DNA of 64,000 nucleotides from M269 sp964640795 (lineage in GTDB: Bacteria; Pseudomonadota; Gammaproteobacteria; Enterobacterales; Alteromonadaceae): the NCBI GenBank assembly GCA_964640795.1, contig CAZXIN010000014.1:1-64000 (forward strand), written 5' to 3'. Position 1 is the first letter of the stretch. Every line of letters starts with the position of its first letter. Positions 34,834 to 42,762 of this stretch are shown here, in pieces. The position numbers and the translations under genes are program-made. Below the pieces are notes generated by a model that saw only the letters and a program-made list of their open reading frames with translations, was not told where the DNA came from and ran no database searches.

Positions 34834-35744
34834 TTAAGCGTTTGGTGATACGCCCTCTTTTACTGTTATTAGTGGTGCTAGTAAGCGCCTGCAAACCCTC
34901 TTCAGGAGATAAAAACATGTATTTTACGCGCAATGCTGCTGAACAGGCACTCGAACAAGCAATCAATGACGATGATGCCGACGGTATTAATGCCGCTTTG
35001 GCTGCTGGCGCTGATGTCAATACCCAAGGTAAAGCCCAAGTCACACCACTGATGATGGCGGTCGCAAAATTCAAAAAGCAAGCCGTCAGCGCTCTATTAG
35101 AAGCCGGTGCAGATCCGAATATCCGTGATGCCCAAAATGATAATGCTGTGATTTTAGCCGTTCAAGCTTATGGCAAAGATCCTAAACTGCTTGAATGGTT
35201 ATTAGAGGCAGGGGGGAACCCCAATACCCAACGTGGGAACGACAACCCGATTATCACTAATTTTTTAAGCGCCTTTAATAAACGCGGTGCACAATTGTTA
35301 ATTGACCACGGCGCCAATGTGGATGTACGCAATAGAAGTGGTGACCCCATTATTATGTCCTATGCTAGGACACAGGCTTGGGACAATGTGTGGTTTTTAA
35401 TTCAAAATGAGGCACATGTTGATTACCCCAACGAACGGTCAACTTGGATGAAAGCATTTCAGCGAGCCCATACAGTTCCGCCCGGCTCCCCCATTTGGCC
35501 TTATAAGATGAAATCTTGGCTTTACTTAAAAGAGCAAGGAGAACTTGTTCCCTCGGATATTATGGCGCTGATCGACGAAGAGTACTTCGCTGACCTTGAT
35601 AAGCAAGGTGCCGAATACCCCACAGCAGAAGAGCTCATGGGTGAAGGCTACGAAGCCTATTTTGAACGTCATGGCCTTGAACTAAAACATCTCCCTGAAG
35701 AGATGCAATGGGAAACCCCACCAAACTGGGAAGGTCAGCCTTAG
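34824..35744 (+). CDS. Ankyrin-repeat lipoprotein, probable immunity protein 1
   Basis: 306 residues with a lipoprotein signal (LLLLVVLVSAC, Cys23), so anchored in the periplasm. Ankyrin repeats lie at about 40-190 (DGINAALAAGADVNTQ, TPLMMAVAKFKKQAVSALLEAGADPNIRD, LLEWLLEAGGNPNTQ, AQLLIDHGANVD). It overlaps the lipase gene by 10 bases. Periplasmic placement suits protection against a lipase acting on membrane lipids. Nearly the same protein is encoded again at 35818. Differences are concentrated near residues 135-235, so that region probably decides which effector is recognised. Confidence 0.8.
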   Translation: MRLIKRLVIRPLLLLLVVLVSACKPSSGDKNMYFTRNAAEQALEQAINDDDADGINAALAAGADVNTQGKAQVTPLMMAVAKFKKQAVSALLEAGADPNIRDAQNDNAVILAVQAYGKDPKLLEWLLEAGGNPNTQRGNDNPIITNFLSAFNKRGAQLLIDHGANVDVRNRSGDPIIMSYARTQAWDNVWFLIQNEAHVDYPNERSTWMKAFQRAHTVPPGSPIWPYKMKSWLYLKEQGELVPSDIMALIDEEYFADLDKQGAEYPTAEELMGEGYEAYFERHGLELKHLPEEMQWETPPNWEGQP

Positions 35745-35817
35745 TATTGGCAGCTTCATTGATCTTAGATGCGCTAAAGCCTTGTTTTCACTTTTCTGAA
35801 CAGCCGAGTTGTTAGTC

Positions 35818-36738
35818 ATGCGGTTAGTTAAGCGTTTGACGATATGCCCTTTTTTACTGTTATTAGTGGTGCTAATCAGTGCCTGCAAACCCGCTTCAGG
35901 AGATAAGAATATGTATTTTACACGCAATGCCGCTGAACAGGCACTCGAACAAGCCATCAATAATGATGATGCCGACGGTATCAATGCCGCTTTGGCTGCT
36001 GGCGCTGATGTCAATACCCAAGGTAAAGCCCAAGTCACACCACTGATGATGGCGGTCGCAAAATTCAAAAAGCAAGCCGTCAGCGCTTTACTAGAAGCAG
36101 GCGCCGATCCGAATATCCGTGATGCCCAAAATGATAATGCCGTGACTTTAGCCGTTCAAGCCTATGGCAAGGATCCTGAATTACTTGAATGGTTATTAGA
36201 AGCCGGAGGCAATCCTAACACCCTAAGAGCAGATGAAGACCCTATTATCACTGACTTTTTTGATACCTTTAATAAACGCGGTGCACAATTACTTATTAAC
36301 CACGGTGCAAACGTGGATGTTTATAATAGAACTAAAGAGCCTATTATCATGTCTTATGCAGGCACGCAGGCATGGGATAATACATGGTTTTTAATTCAAA
36401 ACGGCGCACGTGTCGATTACCACAATGAAAGGACAACGTGGATGGAGAATTTTTCTTTAGCTCATGTAGTGCCACCTGGCTCTCCCATTTGGCCTTATAA
36501 AGTAAAAGCTTGGTTATACTTAAAAGAGCAAGGAGAACTTGTTCCCTCGGATATTATGGCGCTGATCGACGAAGAGTACTTCGCTGACCTTGATAAGCAA
36601 GGTGCCGAATACCCCACAGCAGAAGAGCTCATGGGTGAAGGCTACGAAGCCTATTTTGAACGTCATGGCCTTGAACTAAAACACTTACCTGAAGAGATGC
36701 AGTGGGAAACCCCACCAAACTGGGAAGGCCAGCCTTAG
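35818..36738 (+). CDS. Ankyrin-repeat lipoprotein, probable immunity protein 2
   Basis: ATG at 35818 is preferred over TTG 35809 because it aligns with the start of copy 1; 306 residues, same length. Lipobox LVVLISAC. Residues about 25-130 and 235-306 are nearly identical to copy 1, also at the DNA level, while 135-235 has many changes (QRGNDNPIITN versus LRADEDPIITD, KAFQRAHTV versus ENFSLAHVV). The pattern implies duplication followed by divergence or replacement of the recognition part, with the ends kept alike by gene conversion. The partner effector could be absent from this window. Confidence 0.8.
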   Translation: MRLVKRLTICPFLLLLVVLISACKPASGDKNMYFTRNAAEQALEQAINNDDADGINAALAAGADVNTQGKAQVTPLMMAVAKFKKQAVSALLEAGADPNIRDAQNDNAVTLAVQAYGKDPELLEWLLEAGGNPNTLRADEDPIITDFFDTFNKRGAQLLINHGANVDVYNRTKEPIIMSYAGTQAWDNTWFLIQNGARVDYHNERTTWMENFSLAHVVPPGSPIWPYKVKAWLYLKEQGELVPSDIMALIDEEYFADLDKQGAEYPTAEELMGEGYEAYFERHGLELKHLPEEMQWETPPNWEGQP

Positions 36739-36758
36739 CTATATGGTCACATGATTTC

Positions 36759-36860
36759 TTAGTGTTTGGACTGCCTAAAATAACCATAAGCGGCTATCAC
36801 ACCAAATATCAGCATCATGACCACAACACCAGCCATCCATAAGGTCGTTACATTCGACAT
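36759..36860 (-). CDS. 33-residue single-span membrane protein (unlisted)
   Basis: A small frame with a strong ribosome-binding site (AGAGG, seven bases before ATG). The protein starts MSNVTTLWMAGVVVM and forms one membrane segment followed by a positively charged end (RQSKH). It lies at the tail of the symporter gene group, in the same direction, after the 35-residue frame at 36900. Short partner subunits are known for several sodium:solute symporters and other transporters, so a transporter subunit is the leading guess. Confidence 0.6.
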   Translation of the reverse strand: MSNVTTLWMAGVVVMMLIFGVIAAYGYFRQSKH

Positions 36861-36899
36861 TTCAATACCTCTCGATTCAATCCAATTTCTACACTCATG

Positions 36900-37007
36900 T
36901 TACTTATTGCTATCTGAATGATTATCCACCCAACGATCAATGACGTAACCTAAAATCAAAATCGTGAATATCATCCCTGCGCTTGTAAGAAAAATAGACC
37001 AGAACAT
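36900..37007 (-). CDS. 35-residue single-span membrane protein (unlisted)
   Basis: ATG at 37007 has GGAG seven bases before it. The protein begins MFWSIFLTSAGMIFTILI and ends with a charged DRWVDNHSDSNK tail. It lies 21 bases after the symporter stop and 39 bases before the next small frame, so all three are likely co-transcribed. Two consecutive frames with good ribosome-binding sites, a membrane span each and no overlap with other genes are unlikely by chance. Confidence 0.65.
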   Translation of the reverse strand: MFWSIFLTSAGMIFTILILGYVIDRWVDNHSDSNK

Positions 37008-37028
37008 TTTATTCTCCGTCAGTGATGA

Positions 37029-38486
37029 TCACATCGATCTAGCCGGTTGAGCCCTTGCATCAAAATAAGCAGGTTTACCTGAGAAAAACATATTGCTCAG
37101 TATGCCAACAAGCAAAGACACTAAGGTCGCCATGATCGCATTGTTACTCAGTAAGCCAAGCTGGCTAGCTATGCCAGTGAAAGACCATACAAAATTTAAC
37201 AACCAAACAACCATGAGCGTGACAACGGCAGCATGATGACTACGCTGCCAGAACATCGCGTACAAAATAATAAAGAAAACAGGGATCAACCAAGCGAACA
37301 GCCATGTCATTGCGGCCAGTATTGGCGGTAGAAACGAAGCCACTGCTATAGCAGTCACAGCTAGCAGCACTATGGCAATACGAGTCACTTTAGTCACTTG
37401 CTGCTCTGTTGCATCAGGGCGATATAAGGCTTTATAGATATCAATACTGAATATGGTCGCAGGGCTTAGCGCCGTCATCGCAAAGGTTGACAAAATAGCA
37501 GCGAGAAACGAAGCCAACAATAGCGCTCCCAACCAACTTGGTAGGTATTCCACCAACATTTGTGTTGCCGCTTGTTTGGGGCCTAACTCAGCAAATTCAG
37601 GGATTGTCATCGCAGTTAGACCAATAACGACAGCGAAGACGCCAAACAATCCGTTCACCGGTGCAGCAATCCATAATGCCTTTTTGATCGTCTTCTCGTC
37701 CTGTGCCGACATGGCGGTTTGTAACAGCATTTGATTAACAGACTGGCTGAACAATACCGCAACAACGACCCCCAATGAAAAGGTGAGTAAAATTTGTGAG
37801 TTACCGAAAATACTCAACATGTGCGACATATCTTGCGAGGTAAAATGCTCGGCGACCGAATCAAAATTGCCGTTAGGTAATCGCAAAGCCAGAAAAACCG
37901 TGGCGAGTATGAGTCCAATATACATCACAACTGCGTTAATCAGGTTGATCCAGCCGACTTCTTTCATCCCTGCGATAACAACATAAAAAATACCAAGGAT
38001 GCCACCAACAATAGCACCGTTAGCAATACCCCAACCTGTCATCGCATTGATGATAATTCCTAAGCCTTGCGTCTCGATGGTAAGAATGCCAAAAATGACG
38101 CCCCCCATCACACAAGAAACCAGCGTTCGAATACCTTTGCCGTAGAGCCTTTCGAGCAACTCAGGAACCGTGCTGACACCCATTCGCCTCACCCAAAGGC
38201 CTGTGCTATAGCAGACGACAACTAGCAATAAAACATGCGCAATACTAAACCAAACAGCGGCTGCCCCTACCCCCCAAACCATTTCAAAGACACCAAGTAT
38301 ATGCGCGGTGCCTAAAACAGTCAGAGCCATAGTCGCAGCGACAACACCAACAGGTAAGCTGCGTCCACCGAGAGCAAAGTCACCGTCTTTTTGCGTGTGA
38401 TTTTCTTTTTTGGATAACCACCAGCCAACACCCAAAATAGTGACGGCTTCATAGAGCAATACAATGATCAACATTTTGATGTTCAT
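37029..38486 (-). CDS. Sodium:solute symporter family transporter
   Basis: The frame opens with GTG at 38498; the ATG at 38486 is preferred because AGGTGGGA lies before it. About 485 residues with roughly 13 membrane segments and SSS-family features (TVLGTAHILGVFEMVWG, FLAAILSTFAMTALSPATIFSIDIYK). The substrate is not apparent from the sequence. As part of the catabolic operon it probably imports the compound used by the downstream enzymes or a related acid. Two mini-proteins follow. Confidence 0.85.
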   Translation of the reverse strand: MNIKMLIIVLLYEAVTILGVGWWLSKKENHTQKDGDFALGGRSLPVGVVAATMALTVLGTAHILGVFEMVWGVGAAAVWFSIAHVLLLVVVCYSTGLWVRRMGVSTVPELLERLYGKGIRTLVSCVMGGVIFGILTIETQGLGIIINAMTGWGIANGAIVGGILGIFYVVIAGMKEVGWINLINAVVMYIGLILATVFLALRLPNGNFDSVAEHFTSQDMSHMLSIFGNSQILLTFSLGVVVAVLFSQSVNQMLLQTAMSAQDEKTIKKALWIAAPVNGLFGVFAVVIGLTAMTIPEFAELGPKQAATQMLVEYLPSWLGALLLASFLAAILSTFAMTALSPATIFSIDIYKALYRPDATEQQVTKVTRIAIVLLAVTAIAVASFLPPILAAMTWLFAWLIPVFFIILYAMFWQRSHHAAVVTLMVVWLLNFVWSFTGIASQLGLLSNNAIMATLVSLLVGILSNMFFSGKPAYFDARAQPARSM

Positions 38487-38525
38487 GTCATATCCCACCT
38501 ACTTCAATGTTTGCTAATCCATCGA

Positions 38526-39326
38526 TTAACCGGCTGTGTAACCACCATCAGCGTACACCACATGCCCAGTATGGAAGTTTGATGCGGCGGACGCAAGAAA
38601 CAACAAGGGTCCGGCTAAATCTTCAGGTTCACCTAAACGCCCCATAGGAATACGTGACAACATCCCTTCTCGAACCGATTTTCCAGGTTGTTCGTCAGAG
38701 AACATCCAAGCCGTTAAGTTAGAACGAAAAACGGTCGGTGCAATCGCATTGACGGAGATATTATAGGGGCCCCATTCACAACCTAGCGCACGAGTAATGC
38801 CGTCGACGGCGGACTTGGACGCACAATAAGCTGAATAACCACCTGCATGACCTAACTTACCTCTTGCCGAAGAAACGAGAATGACTTTTCCACCTTGTCC
38901 TTGTTTGATGAGTTGTTCACCAGCAGCTTTACACATCATCCATGACCCTTTTACGTTCGCATCCATCACAGCTTGCCAACGATCAGCATCCATTTTCTCT
39001 ATGGGATCCACATCATTCATGCCAGAGGCGACAACCAGAATATCCAGGCCGCCAAGTTGTTCGACTGTGGCATCAACGATAGCTTGACAGTTTTCTGAAC
39101 TATCAGGCCGTAGATTGATATTACACACCTCAGTGCCTGATCCCTTTAGGTCATCAGCTAACTTATCCAACGCATGCCTGTTGCCACCGGCAATAGCGAC
39201 ATGACAACCCGCATTTGCTAGGACAGTGGCAGCAACTTGTCCAAAGGCTCCAGTTGCGCCAGTAATTAGCGCACGTTTACCTGCGACATTAAATAACTCA
39301 GAGGGCGTTTTCATAAAATTAGTCAT
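38526..39326 (-). CDS. Short-chain dehydrogenase/reductase
   Basis: 266 residues, a classical SDR. Cofactor motif ITGATGAFGQ (near 20), NAG-like VVASGMND, catalytic Ser in VSSARGK and YSAYCASK (Tyr-Lys pair). It would oxidise or reduce a secondary alcohol with NAD(P). It overlaps the cupin gene by 8 bases. Its precise substrate in this operon is unknown; it could act before or after the 3-hydroxy acid dehydrogenase. Confidence 0.9.
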   Translation of the reverse strand: MTNFMKTPSELFNVAGKRALITGATGAFGQVAATVLANAGCHVAIAGGNRHALDKLADDLKGSGTEVCNINLRPDSSENCQAIVDATVEQLGGLDILVVASGMNDVDPIEKMDADRWQAVMDANVKGSWMMCKAAGEQLIKQGQGGKVILVSSARGKLGHAGGYSAYCASKSAVDGITRALGCEWGPYNISVNAIAPTVFRSNLTAWMFSDEQPGKSVREGMLSRIPMGRLGEPEDLAGPLLFLASAASNFHTGHVVYADGGYTAG

Positions 39327-39672
39327 TATTATCCTCCTTGGGATAGGGCATCATCACCAACATGCTGACGGTTTGGTTAGTCCGATTTTCTATACTTCTC
39401 AGCTCGCCTGCAGCGATATGACAACTGTCTAATGCACCCAATACGAATTCATTACCGTCTTTAATCACGGTGATTTCGCCATTCAGTACGGTATAAACCT
39501 TTTCAACTACAGAGCTGTCTTCAGCCGCTCCGCCACCGGGTAGGAATTGCGACAATCCCACCCAAAAGTTATCTGTCTGTGTCGCCTCAGCACCTTGTAG
39601 CCTTAATCCAACCATGCCGTAATGCAGTGGAGCTGAATAAGGCTTGGCCTCATTAAATCGTGTAATTTGCAT
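39319..39672 (-). CDS. Cupin-domain protein
   Basis: 117 residues folding as a single cupin barrel (FLPGGGAAEDSSVVEKVYTVLNGEITVIKDGNEFVLGALDSCHIAAGELRSIENRTNQTVSMLVMMPYP). Metal-binding His residues of the usual first motif are partly missing (GAAEDSSVVEK), so metal chemistry is uncertain. It lies 19 bases after the BKACE gene. It may be a decarboxylase, isomerase or small-molecule sensor; no firm choice. Confidence 0.75.
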   Translation of the reverse strand: MQITRFNEAKPYSAPLHYGMVGLRLQGAEATQTDNFWVGLSQFLPGGGAAEDSSVVEKVYTVLNGEITVIKDGNEFVLGALDSCHIAAGELRSIENRTNQTVSMLVMMPYPKEDNND

Positions 39673-39691
39673 ACTTCACCTTGCCTTAAGA

Positions 39692-40624
39692 CTAAAACCT
39701 AACGTTGTCACGCCCTTTCAACCCGAGCATCTCTCTGGCTTCTTCAGGGGTGGCTATCGACAATGAAAACTCAGACAGGATGCGTTTAATTTTTTCAACC
39801 TGCTGCGCATTGCTTGTCGCCAACTCACCTTTATTAATGAATAGGCTGTCTTCAAGCCCAACACGCACATGCCCACCTTCGAGTGCTCCATGAGTAGAGA
39901 ACGGCATTTGATTCTTGCCCGCAGCCAGTATTGACCATTGATAGTCGTCACCAAATAATCGGTCTGCGGTGCGTCGCATAAACATCAGGTTATCGATATC
40001 TGCACCAATACCACCCAGAATGCCGAATATGGTTTGAATGAAAAACGGAGGCTTAATCAAACCTTTGTCCGCAAAAAACGCAAGATTATATAAATGCCCT
40101 ACGTCGTAGCATTCATGTTCGAACTTAGTTCCATGAGCTCCCATAATGGACATGATCTTCTCGATATCACGAAAGGTATTACGAAAGATAAAGTCATCAC
40201 TTTCCCGCACATAAGACTCCTCCCAATCATATTTCCAAGACGAGTAACGGTCGGCTAAAGGATGTAATGCGAAATTCAAACTACCCATATTCAAAGAGCA
40301 CATCTCTGGCTGCGTCTCCATAGCGGCGGATAAGCGTTCTTCCACTGTCATGGTTGGGCTGCCACCGGTTGTCAGATTAATAACGGCATCAGTATGCTCA
40401 TGTATGACCGGCAAGAACTGCTTAAACACTTTAGGGTCGCCTGTCGGCCTACCGTTTGCCGGATCACGTGCATGCAAATGAATAATTGACGCGCCTGCAT
40501 TTGCTGCCTGAAGCGCTTCTTGTGCGATTTGTTCGGGCGTAATAGGTAGCGCATCAGACATAGTCGGCGTATGCATAGCACCTGTTACGGCGCAGGTGAT
40601 AATCACTTTACGTTGTTTTTTCAT
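39692..40624 (-). CDS. Beta-keto acid cleavage enzyme (BKACE, DUF849)
   Basis: 310 residues. BKACE enzymes use zinc to condense a beta-keto acid with acetyl-CoA and release acetoacetate plus a new acyl-CoA. The zinc motif HLHARD is near residue 50, and the remaining ligands and substrate region are at KFEHECYDVGHL and GGHVRVGLED. The gene lies 3 bases after the dehydrogenase gene, matching the carnitine pathway, where a 3-hydroxyacyl-CoA-type dehydrogenase feeds a BKACE. The actual keto acid here is not defined by the sequence. Confidence 0.9.
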   Translation of the reverse strand: MKKQRKVIITCAVTGAMHTPTMSDALPITPEQIAQEALQAANAGASIIHLHARDPANGRPTGDPKVFKQFLPVIHEHTDAVINLTTGGSPTMTVEERLSAAMETQPEMCSLNMGSLNFALHPLADRYSSWKYDWEESYVRESDDFIFRNTFRDIEKIMSIMGAHGTKFEHECYDVGHLYNLAFFADKGLIKPPFFIQTIFGILGGIGADIDNLMFMRRTADRLFGDDYQWSILAAGKNQMPFSTHGALEGGHVRVGLEDSLFINKGELATSNAQQVEKIKRILSEFSLSIATPEEAREMLGLKGRDNVRF

Positions 40625-40627
40625 GAT

Positions 40628-41542
40628 CTAATCTCTTGAATTCTGAGTCATAGCGGTGAGGTGTTGTGCTAGTCGTTGACGGACGGCGGCAGAGCTCTCG
40701 TCTGTCCATGTTCTCAAACCCTTATGGCTTTTCATGCCAAGCTCTTCTCGCTCGACTTTTTCGTGCAAAATGTCCGAAGGCAAAACATCACGGTTTAGAC
40801 TGCGAAGGATGACATTGTGAATATCTAAGGTAAGGTCCAAACCCACCAGATCAGCGTTCTCCAGCGGTCCAAGTACGGGCAATCGCATACCAAAGCTGTT
40901 TTTGACAACAGAGTCGAGTGTTTCTGCACTGCACACACCGTCGTTAACCAAAGCAATGGCTTCTCGCCACAATGCATGTTGCAAGCGATTGCCGACAAAC
41001 CCCGGTACATCTTTCTCAATGTAAGCTGGCTTTTTATCGACATAATGCAATAAAGCCATCATTTGATTGATGGTTCCTAGCGACGTTTGGTTACTACGCA
41101 CGACTTCAACCAAAGGCACGAGGTAAGGTGGATTCCACCAGTGCGTGCCAACAATGCGACCGGCAAAATTGAATCCATCGGCTATATCACCAATAGGAAT
41201 AACCGATGTATTGCTCGCTAGGATGCAGTCGTTCCTAACCAACTTAAGTAGCGAAGAAAAGATGCTTCTCTTGATTTCAATTTTCTCGGGGGCCGCTTCA
41301 ATGACAAAATCAGCATCCTTAACGGCTTGATGCATATCGCTTTCAACAATCACTTTGTCAGCCATAGCTACGTCTAGGCCAACACTTGTCAGGTTATTCC
41401 TTATCCGTGCTTTTGCATTGGCTCGTGACTCTTCGATAGGATCATATAGACGCACCTCTATCCCTTTTACTGCAAACACTTGCGCAATACCGCATCCCAT
41501 CAAACCAGCACCGACAATACTCACTCGCGACGTCTCAAACAT
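40628..41542 (-). CDS. 3-hydroxyacyl-CoA dehydrogenase-family enzyme
   Basis: 304 residues, related to carnitine dehydrogenase and lambda-crystallin. The NAD motif VSIVGAGLMGCGIAQVFAVKG is at the N-terminus, and NTSVIPIGD and VGTHWWNPPYLVPLVEVV (catalytic His) follow. It should oxidise a 3-hydroxy acid to a 3-keto acid for the adjacent BKACE gene. L-carnitine is one candidate substrate, but no betainyl-CoA thioesterase or carnitine transporter gene is present here. Confidence 0.88.
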   Translation of the reverse strand: MFETSRVSIVGAGLMGCGIAQVFAVKGIEVRLYDPIEESRANAKARIRNNLTSVGLDVAMADKVIVESDMHQAVKDADFVIEAAPEKIEIKRSIFSSLLKLVRNDCILASNTSVIPIGDIADGFNFAGRIVGTHWWNPPYLVPLVEVVRSNQTSLGTINQMMALLHYVDKKPAYIEKDVPGFVGNRLQHALWREAIALVNDGVCSAETLDSVVKNSFGMRLPVLGPLENADLVGLDLTLDIHNVILRSLNRDVLPSDILHEKVEREELGMKSHKGLRTWTDESSAAVRQRLAQHLTAMTQNSRD

Positions 41543-41576
41543 GCGTCCCCCTTAATACTTTGGTTGGTTTGAATAG

Positions 41577-42467
41577 TTAGTTACTTGAAGGCTGTGCCGA
41601 GCCGGGTTCAATCCGATAATCACCCGTTGGGTCTAGCATAGCGACTAACCTGACAATACAACCGTCACCACCGACCCAACGCCATGGAAACGCTGCGATG
41701 GTGCATCGCTTTCCAGTCACTTTGTCGAGCTCACCACCAACATTCTCTATGCCGCAAATACCATTACCGAGCAGTGCTCTGTGACAAGGTTCCCAGTGTG
41801 GAAAGTCATCCTTAATACTCCGACCACCAGAAAATTCTTTGTATTCATCTTCAAGCTTTGGAATCAACGGTCCAGGTCCATGTGGACCAATTGCTGTACC
41901 TAGAGGGTGATCGAGTGCTTGCACATCGATACCAACCATTTTGACCTTCTTCGCAGCGAGCCACTCGCCAGCACACTTATAAAGCCCGGGACCATAGTGA
42001 TAATACTCAGAAGAGTCAGCGTAAGTGTGATGCCAACCAGTATTGATAATCACGATGTCGCCTTCTTCAATAGCTGGAGTCACGTTTTCCAAGTCTTCGG
42101 CGGTGACCACCTCCCATTTCTTTTTAGGAATACTGACAACAACGCCTTTACCGAAAAATCGAGGCAGAGGCATCTGATCCATGAAAGGCGTTCCTTCAAT
42201 CACATGATTAGGTGCGTCAATGTGTGTGCCAGAGTGCATTACCGTTGTTATACGCTGGGTTAAAACACCTGAGCGTGCATGATTGTGCAACCTTTCAATT
42301 TTTACATCTTCGAAATAAGGCCAACAGGGTTGACCTAATCCCCAAGGGTGACTTAGGTCATAAAACTCTAGCCCAGTGCTATTCATCGCGTTCTCAGCGC
42401 TAACAATGGCATCAACTTCTGGCTTAGGAACACGCTCAATACGTTTAATGTCTTCAATCTTCTTCAT
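41577..42467 (-). CDS. Cyclase-family hydrolase (kynurenine formamidase-like)
   Basis: 296 residues of the metal-dependent cyclase family (PF04199). The HxGTHxDxPxH-type motif reads MHSGTHIDAPNHV (near 80), and MVGIDVQALDHP follows near 160. The group includes formamidases, isatin and other ring or lactone hydrolases. It is the first gene of the catabolic operon, 35 bases before the dehydrogenase, so it may open a ring or lactone before the 3-hydroxy acid is oxidised. This order is inferred. Confidence 0.85.
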   Translation of the reverse strand: MKKIEDIKRIERVPKPEVDAIVSAENAMNSTGLEFYDLSHPWGLGQPCWPYFEDVKIERLHNHARSGVLTQRITTVMHSGTHIDAPNHVIEGTPFMDQMPLPRFFGKGVVVSIPKKKWEVVTAEDLENVTPAIEEGDIVIINTGWHHTYADSSEYYHYGPGLYKCAGEWLAAKKVKMVGIDVQALDHPLGTAIGPHGPGPLIPKLEDEYKEFSGGRSIKDDFPHWEPCHRALLGNGICGIENVGGELDKVTGKRCTIAAFPWRWVGGDGCIVRLVAMLDPTGDYRIEPGSAQPSSN

Positions 42468-42500
42468 TTTTACGCTCTGCCTTTTGCTTCAAATTAAAAT

Positions 42501-42514
42501 GATACACCTGTATC
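42501..42514. promoter_or_regulatory. Operator-like palindrome before the catabolic operon
   Basis: GATACA-CC-TGTATC, a perfect 6-base inverted repeat, 34 bases upstream of the cyclase gene start. A related site (GATACA-GT-TGTACT) lies before the facing TonB receptor gene, so one regulator may control both; the IclR gene at 32251 is the nearest candidate. Confidence 0.5.
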
Positions 42515-42687
42515 GAAATTAAAAAATACACGTTAAAACAGAACAATGTCAAGCCAAAAACAAAAATAAAAAATAACAGTAATTTTACAAATAGAGGCTA
42601 AAAACAACACCAAATTAAACATAAGATACTGTTAAATAAAAATATTAATCAGAATAGCCGACCCACTCTTGCAATGTTAATTTTTTG

Positions 42688-42716
42688 TTGACATCAAAAA
42701 CAACAGCGCGTAGGTT
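42688..42716 (+). promoter_or_regulatory. Sigma-70 promoter of the TonB receptor gene
   Basis: TTGACA at 42688-42693 and TAGGTT at 42711-42716, spaced 17 bases. The perfect -35 and the ideal spacing support the call; the -10 is moderate. The operator-like repeat at 42723-42736 lies just downstream, near the expected start of transcription, where a bound repressor would block it. Confidence 0.65.
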
Positions 42717-42722
42717 AAAAAC

Positions 42723-42736
42723 GATACAGTTGTACT
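42723..42736. promoter_or_regulatory. Second operator-like site, before the TonB receptor gene
   Basis: GATACA-GT-TGTACT, matching the palindrome at 42501-42514 in 11 of 14 positions. It lies just after the -10 box of the receptor promoter. Confidence 0.45.
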
Positions 42737-42762
42737 AAACAATCAACTTAGGAGGCCTGAAA

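Noticed and set aside
37029..42467. Calling the operon a complete carnitine catabolic pathway
   Set aside because: A dehydrogenase and a BKACE enzyme fit, but no betainyl-CoA thioesterase, glycine-betaine genes or carnitine-specific transporter are present, while cyclase, cupin and SDR are unexplained by it.
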